Source: Calothrix sp. NIES-2098
GTDB taxonomy: Bacteria > Cyanobacteriota > Cyanobacteriia > Cyanobacteriales > Nostocaceae
Assembly: GCA_002368175.1 (NCBI GenBank)
Contig: AP018172.1
Span: forward strand, 2,540,001-2,604,000
DNA: 64,000 bases
Direction: 5' to 3'
A model generated the notes under the pieces. That model searched no databases and was not told the DNA's origin. It saw only the letters and a list, made by a program, of their open reading frames with translations. Positions 40,460 to 50,077 of the stretch are shown here, piece by piece. Position numbers and translations under genes: made by a program. Each line of letters begins with the position of its first letter. Within the stretch, counting starts at the first letter, position 1.

Positions 40460-43063
40460 ATGTTTGTGAGGGGAAAAATTCTCTGGTTGAGGCTTTACCG
40501 CCAGATGCTGCAACCAAGACGCTTGGCTTTTTTTGAAGCTTGCGCGATTGGTTTGGTGTCTGGGTTGGCAGCAGTTGTATTAGGGCAAGCAGTAGACTGG
40601 GCAGGAGCATGGCGAGTTCATATTTCCTACCTTTGGCCTGCCTATTTGGTGTTACCTGCTATTGGCCTAGTAGGCGGAGTCTTAGCTGGTTGGCTAGTAG
40701 AGCGCTTTGCACCAGAAGCATCAGGTAGTGGGATGTCGGAAGTGAAGGCGGTACTAGCTCGTGTACCGATGCCGTTGAATCTGCGGATTGCTTTAGTTAA
40801 GTTAGTCAGTGCCACTTTAGTGCTTGGTTCGGGAATGCCTCTAGGGAGGGAAGGGCCGACTGTGCAAATTGGGGCGGCTTTAGCCAATCAACTGAGTAAT
40901 TGGGTGCCAACTTCCCCAGAACATCGTCGTCAACTGATCGCCGCTGGGGCTGGCGCAGGGTTAGCCGCAGCTTTTAATGCGCCGATTGCAGGTGTCTTAT
41001 TTGTAGTGGAAGAACTACTCCAAGATGTCTCAGGTATTACCCTTGGCACTGCAATTCTGGCTTCTTTTATTGCTTCAGTTATCTCTCGGCTCTATGGCAG
41101 TCACAGCCTAGATCTGAACGTTAATTTAGCTGTTACACATACAACATTCTTTGCTCAGGAAATCCCTTTCTACTTGATTTTGGGAGTTCTGGCTGGGTTA
41201 CTAGGAATTCTATTTAATAAAAGTGTGATTGCGAGTTTGGCAGTTAACCGCCGCTTGCTACGCCTAAGTTTACCCTGGCGAATTGGAATTGTTGGGTTAA
41301 TTACTGGTATTGTTATCGCGCTTTTACCTGTAGCTTTTCGCAATCATGCTGGGTTGAGAGATATGTTACTTACAGGTAGTAGTGATTCATTGTTGGCTGC
41401 GATCGCTTTTATTGTTCAATTTAGCCTAATTATTTTAACTTACGGTTCTGGAGCACCAGGAGGGTTACTAGTTCCCACCTTAGTCTTAGGTGCTGCCCTT
41501 GGCTACCTAGTAGGTGCTATGCAAGAGAGCTTGCTAGCAATGAGTGCAGCCACAACCTACGCCCATGTGGGTATGGCTGCATTTTTTAGTGCTGTCTCTA
41601 AGGTACCAATTACTGCTGTTGTCATTGTGTTTGAGATGACCACAGATTTTAATTTGGTGCTACCGTTAATGATTGTGTCTGTAGTTGCTTATTTAGTTGC
41701 AGAAAAGATAGATTATAGGTCGCTTTACGATCTGCTACTCGAATGGAAGGGCATTCATATTAAAAAAGAACCCGTTGCCGAGGGACTTTTAGCCCAGTTA
41801 ACTGCCGCAGATGTGATGCAGCGCCGTGTCGAAACTCTCTCTAGCAAAATGAGTATTGATGAAGCAGTACAGGCATTTTCCCATTCTCATCATCGCAATT
41901 TCCCAGTTGTCGAGAATGGCAAACTAGTTGGACTTGTTACTCAAAAAGATGTAGTAAATACTAACTCACAGCAGTTAGCTCGCGATACACCGATCGATCG
42001 AATTATGACACCAGAGCCAGTTACAGTCAGCCCCACGGCTACCCTGGCTTATGTTTTACATCTACTTAACCGTTATAACTTGAGCTGTTTACCTGTTACA
42101 GAAGGTCGCAAACTTGTAGGAATTATTACACGTACTGATATTATTCGTGTTGAAGCCGAGCGACTCAATGGCAATGTAGACAAAATGGAGCCAACGAAGA
42201 CATTAGAACCTTCTTATGTAATTTACCAAACTCGCGCTCCGGCTATTAGAAAAGGCAGGTTGTTAGTGCCATTGTCCCATCCACAGACAGCCGAGACCTT
42301 ACTAGAAATGGCAGCAGCGATTGCTAAACAGAAGAATTACGAAATCGAATGTCTGCAAGTAATTATAGTTCCACGCGATCGCACTCCCTCTGAAACACCA
42401 GTGAACACCCACAAAAGTCATCGTCTGTTGCAACAGGCTGTACAGTTAGGAGAAGATTGGCGAATTCCTGTGCATACACAGATTCGAGTTGCCCATGATG
42501 TTGCAGGGGCAATATTAGAGACTGTTAAAGAGCGACATATAGATTTAGTACTCATGGGTTGGAAAGGCAATACTTCAACTCCAGGTAGAGTTTTCAGCCG
42601 AGTTGTTGATACCGTCATTCGCCAGGCTGCTTGTGATGTTGTCTTAGTTAAATTAAATGACCATAAAGGTTTTGAGCGTTGGTTGCTACCAATGGCAGGT
42701 GGCCCCAACTCTAGCCAAGCAATTCAGCTATTACCTGCGCTGACTTCCCTAAGTTCATCACCTGCGATTAAGCTATATCAGGTTTTCAAACCTACTGAAT
42801 CTCAACCTGATACCACATTGCTCGACAACTGTGTTCGCTTTCTTCAGCCGAGAGTTAATGGTCAGATAACTGCTACACCAGTCTGTGCTAGTTCGGTTCC
42901 TGAGGCTGTCATTGATTGCGCCCAACAAGACCATAGTGATGTGATTATCCTGGGTGCTAGTCGTGAAAGTCTTCTCAAGCAGGCGATTAATGGCAATATT
43001 CCTGAAAATATTTCTCGTAGAAGTAATTGCACAGTTATTTTGGTACGCAGTGCCACCGCATAA
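40460..43063 (+). CDS. ClC-type chloride channel/antiporter with CBS pair and Usp domains
   Basis: 867 residues. ClC core about 20-440: GSGMPLGREGPTVQIGAA (gating Glu131), AAFNAPIAGVLFVVEELL (Glu184-Glu185, the position of the internal proton glutamate of exchangers) and GAPGGLLVPTLVLGAALG. A CBS pair at about 450-570 (ADVMQRRVETLS, VEAGKLVG-type repeats, IMTPEPVTVSP) and two universal-stress domains at about 590-865 (RLLVPLSHPQ, LVLMGWKGN, VIILGAS). The proton glutamate suggests H+/Cl- exchange rather than a channel. Membrane protein with cytoplasmic nucleotide-sensing tail. Just downstream of the two-component system. Confidence 0.95.
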   Translation: MFVRGKILWLRLYRQMLQPRRLAFFEACAIGLVSGLAAVVLGQAVDWAGAWRVHISYLWPAYLVLPAIGLVGGVLAGWLVERFAPEASGSGMSEVKAVLARVPMPLNLRIALVKLVSATLVLGSGMPLGREGPTVQIGAALANQLSNWVPTSPEHRRQLIAAGAGAGLAAAFNAPIAGVLFVVEELLQDVSGITLGTAILASFIASVISRLYGSHSLDLNVNLAVTHTTFFAQEIPFYLILGVLAGLLGILFNKSVIASLAVNRRLLRLSLPWRIGIVGLITGIVIALLPVAFRNHAGLRDMLLTGSSDSLLAAIAFIVQFSLIILTYGSGAPGGLLVPTLVLGAALGYLVGAMQESLLAMSAATTYAHVGMAAFFSAVSKVPITAVVIVFEMTTDFNLVLPLMIVSVVAYLVAEKIDYRSLYDLLLEWKGIHIKKEPVAEGLLAQLTAADVMQRRVETLSSKMSIDEAVQAFSHSHHRNFPVVENGKLVGLVTQKDVVNTNSQQLARDTPIDRIMTPEPVTVSPTATLAYVLHLLNRYNLSCLPVTEGRKLVGIITRTDIIRVEAERLNGNVDKMEPTKTLEPSYVIYQTRAPAIRKGRLLVPLSHPQTAETLLEMAAAIAKQKNYEIECLQVIIVPRDRTPSETPVNTHKSHRLLQQAVQLGEDWRIPVHTQIRVAHDVAGAILETVKERHIDLVLMGWKGNTSTPGRVFSRVVDTVIRQAACDVVLVKLNDHKGFERWLLPMAGGPNSSQAIQLLPALTSLSSSPAIKLYQVFKPTESQPDTTLLDNCVRFLQPRVNGQITATPVCASSVPEAVIDCAQQDHSDVIILGASRESLLKQAINGNIPENISRRSNCTVILVRSATA

Positions 43064-43286
43064 ATGCTTGGTAGGATTCCCCGTTTTTAACGCCGTAGCA
43101 GCTAGTCTTCAAATATGGGTAGAGAAGTGCGATCGCTCTTTTTGCGGCAATGTACAAAGTCCTGTATTTAGATTTGCACTTTTGTGCATAGATTAAAACT
43201 TGCTCTCCAGTTAGAATCAGCACATACCTCAATATTTATATTCCTACAATAAAAAATTTCATCTTACTTAACACAGGGAGAATATT

Positions 43287-44000
43287 ATGACAGTACTAAG
43301 CTTAGAAACATATCAAATTTATGGGCATCTACCAGTAGATAAAAAGTTAAATATTCTGATTGTCGATGACCATGAATTAATTTTGACCGGAACTTTTGAT
43401 GTCTTAAGTAGAAACTATCCCGAAGCGAATATACAGAAGGTTCAGACAGCCCAACAGCTACTGACTCTACTTCCATGTCCTCATCAGTTTGACCTGATTG
43501 TGATGGATTTGTCGATTCCTAATCAGCAAGGGGAGACGGCAGAAATTGATACGGGAATTAAACTGTTGCAAACTTTACTCAAAGAATATCCTGTTTGCAA
43601 TTTCGTCGTGCAAACAAGTTATGTCAAGGCGTTAATTCGGATTAAACACGAAATTGATAATCATCAAGCTGGGTTTGCGATCGCAGACAAAGGATTGCCT
43701 GAAGCGGAAATGCTCATACGAGTTAATTTAGCACTTCAGGGTGGCACTCATACCAAAGACATCAAAACTGGTATCGAACTCAAACCCGAATGGTTAGAGG
43801 TGTTGCGGTTGGCTTTTGAAGAGAGTTTGACAGATAAAGCGATCGCCGAGCGAATGTATAAATCAGAACGAGCAATACGCGCTTACTGGACGAAAATTCA
43901 GGATGTGTTGGGGGTATATCCAGAAGACTGCAAACAAAGCGGTAAAAATATGCGCATCCAAACCGAAATTCGTTCTCGTGAAGAAGGTTTAATTGATTAA
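43287..44000 (+). CDS. NarL/LuxR-type response regulator
   Basis: 237 residues. Receiver begins at about 22: LNILIVDDHELILTG with Asp74 in IVMDLSIPNQ. The C-terminal region (EVLRLAFEESLTDKAIAERMYKSERAIRAYWTKIQDVLGV) is a helix-turn-helix of the LuxR/sigma-like group. GGGAG precedes the ATG. The CHASE2 kinase follows after 28 nt, so they form a pair. DNA targets unknown, perhaps the adjacent secretion locus. Confidence 0.92.
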   Translation: MTVLSLETYQIYGHLPVDKKLNILIVDDHELILTGTFDVLSRNYPEANIQKVQTAQQLLTLLPCPHQFDLIVMDLSIPNQQGETAEIDTGIKLLQTLLKEYPVCNFVVQTSYVKALIRIKHEIDNHQAGFAIADKGLPEAEMLIRVNLALQGGTHTKDIKTGIELKPEWLEVLRLAFEESLTDKAIAERMYKSERAIRAYWTKIQDVLGVYPEDCKQSGKNMRIQTEIRSREEGLID

Positions 44001-44028
44001 TATGCAGGATGGTTAAACCGAAAACGAG

Positions 44029-45915
44029 ATGCAAAGGAGAATCTGGAATCTCATTCGCCAAGAACTGGGTTTGTGGTCGCAAGCTGCACCGCCTGGAATA
44101 ATGGTGCTGGTTGTGGTGATATTGATACGTATAGCTGGAGGAATGCAATCTTTAGAATGGATTTTCCTTGATACGATGTTATGTCTGCGTCCAGTAGAAA
44201 AACTCGATGAACGTGTCGTAATTGTGGGTATCGACGAAAAGGATATTCAATCGGTTGGACAATACCCCGTTCCAGATGAAAAAATTGCACAGTTACTTAC
44301 TAAGCTAGAAACCTATCAACCGTTAGCAATTGGATTAGATATATTTAAAAACGTTCCTGTCGAACCAGGTGGCGAACAACTCACACAAGTATTACAGAAA
44401 AATCAGAATATTATTGGTATTGAAAAAATATTACCACCTGGAGAAATTGCACCACCCCGAAGTTTGCTACCCCAAAAAGTTGGATTTGTTGATTTACCGA
44501 ATGATGAGGATAGCAAAAATCGACGCTATTTGTTGTATACGCCGAATCCGCAAAATGTCAACGAAGATAAATATTCTCTAGCGCTACGGTTAATTAATAA
44601 CTACTTGCAAAACCAGGCAATAAATATCAGTACAGGTAAAAATGACCCGAATACAATTATGTTCGATCGGGTTGAATTACCCCGCATCACCAAAAATTTT
44701 GGTGGATACGTTAATGTTGATGATGGCGGATTGTCAATCTTGATGAACTTCCGCAACAATTCCCAGCCTTTTTATGTTGTATCGCTACTCGATATTATCA
44801 ATGATAAAGTTGATGGGAAATTGTTGCGCGATCGCATTGTGTTAGTTGGCAATCGTAATATGAGCGTAGGTGATTTTTTTTATACATCTGCGTTGCCAAG
44901 CTTAAAATTAAGCGGTCAAATTTATGGCATTGATTATCACGCTCATGTCATTAGTCAAGTCCTTAGTACTGTAATCGATGGTCGCCCCATGCTATACAGT
45001 TGGGGAGATATGGGAGAGTACGCCTGGATATTCATTTGTGGTTTGTTACCAATTGCGATTGGCAGACTGACTCAATCTGTGTGGAAAAATCTACTGAGTG
45101 TTGCTGTAGCCGGATTTTGTCTGTTTAGCTGCGGGTATGTGATGTTGTGGTTGTGGGGGATATGGATTCCTGTAGCACCTAACTTGCTGATATTAGCTGT
45201 AAATGGTCTGGGTTTAAGTGCTTTTGCATTTTACCGACACGATCGATTCTTGCGATCGCAAATTAAGGAACGCCAGAACACAATTCAACACACTTTTACT
45301 ATCATTCATAATGGCCCCTTACAAACTCTAGCTTATGGATTACAACATCTGCGTGCTCAAGATATCCCTTACGAACAATTAGTTGAACAATTTGAAAAGC
45401 TGGATCGAGAAATTCGAGAAATTGGCGATTTTCTCAAACTCGAAGCATTAACTAAAGAAGAGAGTTTGCGTTTAGGTAGTGGATTAATCCTCGAATTAAA
45501 GCGACCATTGCACGATTTATTATATGAAGTTTATTCTACTACTTTAGAACGCCCAAATTTTGAAAATTTTAAAACCTTAAAAGTTAAAGTTCGTAATTTT
45601 GAACCGATTGATGAGAAGTATTTAAGTTGGGAAGATAAACGAGAAATATGTCTATTTTTGGAAGAAGCTTTATGTAATGTTGGTAAACACGCCAAAGGAG
45701 TTAAGCGCGTTCAAGCATCGGGTATTTATAGTGAAAATCAATACAAGTTGTCTGTCAAAGATAACGGTTTAGGAATTAAATCAAAGCTAGAAAATAAAGG
45801 CACAAAAAACTCTAAAACGCTAGCCAAACAATTGGGAGGAGAGTTTCGGAGGGAATCGCTTTTTCCTCGCGGCACTATCTGCGAACTGAGTTGGACACCT
45901 ATGAAAAAATTTTAA
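44029..45915 (+). CDS. CHASE2-domain sensor histidine kinase (HisKA_3-like)
   Basis: 628 residues. N-terminal helix at about 22-40, CHASE2 sensor about 45-310 (VVIVGIDEKDIQSVGQYP, FVDLPNDEDSKNRR, LRDRIVLVGNR), three helices about 325-405, then a short kinase: IIHNGPLQTLAYGLQHL with the candidate phospho-His, EEALCNVGKHAKGVKRVQ (N box) and VKDNGLGI (G1). This is the NarX/DesK-like kinase form, matching the NarL-type regulator upstream. CHASE2 kinases next to DUF928, CHAT and TPS genes are common in cyanobacteria as I recall. Confidence 0.92.
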   Translation: MQRRIWNLIRQELGLWSQAAPPGIMVLVVVILIRIAGGMQSLEWIFLDTMLCLRPVEKLDERVVIVGIDEKDIQSVGQYPVPDEKIAQLLTKLETYQPLAIGLDIFKNVPVEPGGEQLTQVLQKNQNIIGIEKILPPGEIAPPRSLLPQKVGFVDLPNDEDSKNRRYLLYTPNPQNVNEDKYSLALRLINNYLQNQAINISTGKNDPNTIMFDRVELPRITKNFGGYVNVDDGGLSILMNFRNNSQPFYVVSLLDIINDKVDGKLLRDRIVLVGNRNMSVGDFFYTSALPSLKLSGQIYGIDYHAHVISQVLSTVIDGRPMLYSWGDMGEYAWIFICGLLPIAIGRLTQSVWKNLLSVAVAGFCLFSCGYVMLWLWGIWIPVAPNLLILAVNGLGLSAFAFYRHDRFLRSQIKERQNTIQHTFTIIHNGPLQTLAYGLQHLRAQDIPYEQLVEQFEKLDREIREIGDFLKLEALTKEESLRLGSGLILELKRPLHDLLYEVYSTTLERPNFENFKTLKVKVRNFEPIDEKYLSWEDKREICLFLEEALCNVGKHAKGVKRVQASGIYSENQYKLSVKDNGLGIKSKLENKGTKNSKTLAKQLGGEFRRESLFPRGTICELSWTPMKKF

Positions 45916-46011
45916 ATTTCAGATTTTTCCAGCAGACTAAGGGTGTTAGCTGTTAGATAAAATACAAATACAGCAATCGTAAATGATTTGTGAAAGATTG
46001 CATAAAAGTTC

Positions 46012-46047
46012 GTTGACTGTTGACTATCAACGGTTAACAGTTAACAG
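46012..46047. repeat. GTTGAC/GTTAAC repeat with dyad symmetry
   Basis: TTGACTGTTGACTATCAAC followed by GGTTAACAGTTAACAG. Same repeat family as 12869 and 16980. The gap 45916-46310 contains this, the next palindrome and no gene. Confidence 0.6.
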
Positions 46048-46102
46048 CTACAATAGATATTTTTCACAACTGATTCACATTTGGAAAAAAATGTGACATA
46101 TG

Positions 46103-46131
46103 GGTAGGGGCACAGAATTTCTGTACCCTTA
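46103..46131. repeat. Short dispersed palindrome
   Basis: GGGTAGGGGCACAGAA opposed by TTCTGTACCCTTACTC, the GGGCACAG-type dispersed palindrome, related in layout to 9703-9730. Confidence 0.5.
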
Positions 46132-46310
46132 CTCTATATTGCATTCCAACGAGAATCGCTATATTTCAATCAAAGATTAGATTTAATTATAATTTTTTTT
46201 CCGAAAAACGTAAAACTCTAGATGTTGTAAGTAACTAGCTATGATTTTTGTTTTTCGCGGATTTTGGCGCGTTTGCCCCGTGAGATAACTATACAACCAA
46301 CAACAGTACT

Positions 46311-47042
46311 ATGAGACATCAACATATTACATTTTGGCGAAATAGCCGCAGATTTACCAGCTTAGTTGTGGGATTGCTTTTGTTGATGACTGCGTTTCCT
46401 GTATCTGCGCAGTTTCAGCCACGCGATCGCAAACCCGCTAGCGGAAATAGCCGTGCAGGTGGTTCGCGAGGATGTTCAAGTAATGGTATTTCCATGACGC
46501 AGCTTGCACCTGTGACATTTATCGGTAAAACTGCTTCTACACGTCCAATCTTAGTTTGGTATATGTCAAGTTCCCAAAATGTGCGATTCCGACTGTTTGA
46601 ATTGGATGGTGCAAAAAGTGTCAAACAAATCGGGAAATTTCAAGAAATACCCACAATAGTTGGAATTAATCAGCTAAAACTTCCTCTTAATTATCCCGAA
46701 CTAACAGTAGGTAAAACATATTTATGGCAAATAGCAATAGACTGCAACAACGACACAATAATTAACCATGCAGAATTTACCGTCATCAACCCTCAATCAC
46801 TTCCTCAGAAGCGCTTTGCTACCATTCCAGACAGTGTAAATTATTATGCTCAAAATGAGCTTTGGTATGAAGCACTAGGAGAAGCATTGAAAGCCACAGA
46901 TACTGGTAAATTGGGTCAAATTGGAGCAACTTTAATTAACGAACTCGCACAGTCAGAAATACCAACAGGTAGCGACATAGATATCAAAAAAATTCAGCAG
47001 CGAATTGACGATCTCCAGAAGATTGCCAGCGAAAAAATCTAA
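46311..47042 (+). CDS. DUF928 domain protein, exported
   Basis: 243 residues. Signal peptide with basic start and hydrophobic core VVGLLLLMTAFPVSAQ. The DUF928 pattern is visible: SRGCSSNGISMTQLAPV, RPILVWYMSSSQNVRFRLFE, LTVGKTYLWQIAIDCN and WYEALGEAL. Function unknown; these proteins are often found beside CHAT, CHASE2 and filamentous-hemagglutinin genes in cyanobacteria. Convergent with the CHAT gene, 55 nt apart. Confidence 0.9.
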   Translation: MRHQHITFWRNSRRFTSLVVGLLLLMTAFPVSAQFQPRDRKPASGNSRAGGSRGCSSNGISMTQLAPVTFIGKTASTRPILVWYMSSSQNVRFRLFELDGAKSVKQIGKFQEIPTIVGINQLKLPLNYPELTVGKTYLWQIAIDCNNDTIINHAEFTVINPQSLPQKRFATIPDSVNYYAQNELWYEALGEALKATDTGKLGQIGATLINELAQSEIPTGSDIDIKKIQQRIDDLQKIASEKI

Positions 47043-47097
47043 GTTGTTATGCAAATAAACTGGTATATTTCGCGTTAAGATTGTCAAAATTCTAGGG

Positions 47098-49950
47098 TCA
47101 AAGCCAATTACCGATCGCAATCATTGGTGCCCAATATGCAGGATGATCGTATAAGGGATTCAAATTTTCAGATGACGGTAATTTTTTAGCATTAATCATT
47201 CTAATTTGGGCTGTTTGCAATGCTTGAGCAATACTCACACTAGTGTTGCGATATTTTGTGTAAAATGTTTTGACTAGTTCGGATGTCGATTCATCGGTGA
47301 CACTCCATAAAGATGCGATCGCACTTTTAACCCCAACTTGCAATGCAACTCCAGCTAATCCTAGTGTGGCACGGTCGTCGCCAACTGCGGTTTCACAGGC
47401 AGTCAATGTCAGAAGTTCGATATTATCGGATTTGGTTTTGAGGTTTCGCAGAGATGTTTCTAATTGGCTGATGGTTAGTTTTTGGTTTTTGCCTGTGACA
47501 ATGAAGGTGTCTTCCGGAATGATGCCAAATTGAGCGTGACTAGCTATGTGGATAATCGAATATGGGGTTTTCTCAAGTTGTTGCTGAAAATTCTTAGAGG
47601 TAAAGTTATCGTCAATCAGGGGGGTACAATTGGGGAATATACTTTCAACTGCACTAACTTCATTGGGAACAGCAAAAAGCGGATTGAAAGTCTTACTGTC
47701 GATTGTAGCCTTTTGCGTTAAACCTAAAATTAATGCCTTTTGTATACTGCGATCGCGTAGTGTTGGCTTGGTAAGTCGTAAACTGGGAGTTGTAGCAACT
47801 GCGTAGGTTTCGACTAAATATTTCTTTTGTTGACTGTCATAAAGTGCTGCCATTGGCACGCTACGCAAGAACCCATCTTGAATAAATACTAGGGTTTTGA
47901 TTTTCTGTGATTTGATGTCATCAGCAAAAGGGCGAATTATCCAATCATAAAGCTGTGCCGCAATTGTCGTGTCGTAGTTAATTTCTTCCTTGCTAATTAG
48001 TCCCTTGCGAAATTCAGCAATTTTTTTCTCTAAAGTGTCGCTGCTAACTATTTTAGTTGTACCTTGTTGATTGGGGTCTTCAATCCACTTAAATTTGGTT
48101 GCTCGATCGGGTAACTGCAATAATATCCCAGTTTTATTATTTAAAATAATTGAACTCAAAAATGCACTATTCTTAAACGCGACACTATTCTCTTCGAGGA
48201 GTTCGCCTACTAATTTAGGATTCAACCCACTCAAAATGCAATCATTGCCAAAATAATTCTGTAATTCTGCAAGTTTTAGGGCATCGATAGTGTTAACTAC
48301 TTTTGATAGTTCCTTGGCACGTCCTTCGTCTGTAATTGCTCCCACTCCTAACAACTCTAGCCGCGACTGTGCCAATGTTCGATACAATGGTCTGACGACA
48401 TCGCGGAAGTCAAACTGTACATCCCGTTCAGCAGTCAAAATATCCTGACGAATATCTTCTAAAGTATCAAATGCTCGCTGATAGGATGCGATCGCTTCTT
48501 GTTTTTGATTCTGTGCATCTAAAATGCGTCCTGCTTGCCACTCCCACAAATACAAGCTATCTTTTGCACTCAACTTGCTGTCTGCGGCAATAATTGCAGC
48601 TTGGGTATACTTTAATGCCTTATTATTATCTCTGCGGCATTCCCAGAAATGTCCTAAAGCACCATTAGAATAGGAAATTAGGCGATTATCTTGGATTTTT
48701 TTACTTGTTAATATTGAATTTTCTAACAAATTCAATGCTTCATTTTCACTAGATAAAATCAGATGAGTTGGACAGTCGGTAAAAAGTGAAGTTCCTTTAT
48801 TATTGCGCTGCAAGTATGCTAAATCAATTTCTCCATAGACTTTTGTTGCTGAATCGGGCAAACTTTCGAGAACTTTTAAAGCATCTTGAAGAGTTTTGTT
48901 AAACTCCTCATCATTAATAAATTTATTCTTATTTGTCTGGGAAGCCAACTGAATTAAATTTAATAATCCCCGCATCTCGGCTACAGCTTGCTTTTGATTG
49001 CGGGCGAATTTTATACTATCCTGAAAATATTGGTAAGCTCTTTTATAGTCATCTAGAGATTTTTGCGTCAATTCTTGTTCTTTACTAGAAATACCAGCCT
49101 TCTTTGCAGAATCAGCTTGTAACTCTCGCAATTGACCGCGACTTTTGTAAGCATTACCCAAACTATTGAACACCAAAAATTGATATTCTGGAGTAACTTG
49201 TTGCGCTGCGTCTAAATATTTAATTGCTTGGTCATAACTACCGACTAAGCGATAAGCTTCACCAAGAATCCCTAAAGCTGCAACCTGTCCGCGTTTGTCA
49301 TTATATTTGATAGCAATTTGTGCAGCACTGTCTGAAGTGCATTCTATGTTCTGGTTGACTGGATATTTCGATTTATCTACCAGTTGACCGCACAACAGCG
49401 CGATCGCTTTGCGAGGTTGTCCTAAATCGCTGTAAACTTGTGCTAATTCTGACTTCATGCGTCCAACTTGCTGGATATTTTCCACCACACCATAGTCACG
49501 AATTGCTGCTTCTAGAGATGCGATCGCATCTTTATTTTCTCCTATTTGTTGGTAAGCACGCGCCAAATTTTCATTCACAACCGCCGTAGCTGACGGGTTA
49601 TTTTTATACTGATTTAGTGCCTCTTGCCAATTCTGTATAGCATTGAAAAAATTGCCGGAATTATACTCTTTAATTCCTTGTTTAATCACTACATTTGTAT
49701 TTGGAGATTGTGCAGATACGACTTGTCCAAACAATAAACAAATTATAAGAGTTAGCAAAAAAAATAATTTAGTAAATCGATGAAAATTTAGTTTTTGGTA
49801 TTGCTGAGTAAAGCAATAAATTATTCGTTGGCAAAGGTTTCCCAGTTTCAACAATATATGGGTCTGTTGCGGTGCAGAAAGTAATAATTTGCAATATTTA
49901 TTTTTAATTTGAATGTTGAAAATGCGATCACAACAGTTATTCTTATTCAT
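47098..49950 (-). CDS. TPR-CHAT protein (caspase-like peptidase domain)
   Basis: 950 residues. Signal anchor at about 60-80 (FFLLTLIICLLFGQVVSAQ); the 55 residues before it are unusually long, so a later start is possible. Tetratricopeptide repeats from about 90 to 520 (e.g. YNSGNFFNAIQNWQEAL, IGENKDAIASLEAAI, GSYDQAIKYLDAAQ). CHAT domain about 640-950 with the catalytic dyad His805 in HIASHAQF and Cys852 in LTACETAVGDDRATLGLAG. Probably a periplasmic caspase-like protease or its relative; targets unknown. Divergent from the TpsA gene by 127 nt, so shared regulation is plausible. Confidence 0.93.
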   Translation of the reverse strand: MNKNNCCDRIFNIQIKNKYCKLLLSAPQQTHILLKLGNLCQRIIYCFTQQYQKLNFHRFTKLFFLLTLIICLLFGQVVSAQSPNTNVVIKQGIKEYNSGNFFNAIQNWQEALNQYKNNPSATAVVNENLARAYQQIGENKDAIASLEAAIRDYGVVENIQQVGRMKSELAQVYSDLGQPRKAIALLCGQLVDKSKYPVNQNIECTSDSAAQIAIKYNDKRGQVAALGILGEAYRLVGSYDQAIKYLDAAQQVTPEYQFLVFNSLGNAYKSRGQLRELQADSAKKAGISSKEQELTQKSLDDYKRAYQYFQDSIKFARNQKQAVAEMRGLLNLIQLASQTNKNKFINDEEFNKTLQDALKVLESLPDSATKVYGEIDLAYLQRNNKGTSLFTDCPTHLILSSENEALNLLENSILTSKKIQDNRLISYSNGALGHFWECRRDNNKALKYTQAAIIAADSKLSAKDSLYLWEWQAGRILDAQNQKQEAIASYQRAFDTLEDIRQDILTAERDVQFDFRDVVRPLYRTLAQSRLELLGVGAITDEGRAKELSKVVNTIDALKLAELQNYFGNDCILSGLNPKLVGELLEENSVAFKNSAFLSSIILNNKTGILLQLPDRATKFKWIEDPNQQGTTKIVSSDTLEKKIAEFRKGLISKEEINYDTTIAAQLYDWIIRPFADDIKSQKIKTLVFIQDGFLRSVPMAALYDSQQKKYLVETYAVATTPSLRLTKPTLRDRSIQKALILGLTQKATIDSKTFNPLFAVPNEVSAVESIFPNCTPLIDDNFTSKNFQQQLEKTPYSIIHIASHAQFGIIPEDTFIVTGKNQKLTISQLETSLRNLKTKSDNIELLTLTACETAVGDDRATLGLAGVALQVGVKSAIASLWSVTDESTSELVKTFYTKYRNTSVSIAQALQTAQIRMINAKKLPSSENLNPLYDHPAYWAPMIAIGNWL

Positions 49951-50077
49951 ATATGCAAAATCAAGCTATCTGCTGATATTTCTTGAATGATAGTCTAAAT
50001 CAGACGGAGCGCAACCAAGAAAAAACATTGACATCAGAAATATCAAGGATTTTAATTTTATCCCAGGTAATTTATCT

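Noticed and set aside
40460..43063. ClC protein as a plain chloride channel
   Set aside because: The proton-glutamate position (Glu184/Glu185) is kept, which favours an exchanger; final proof needs transport assays.
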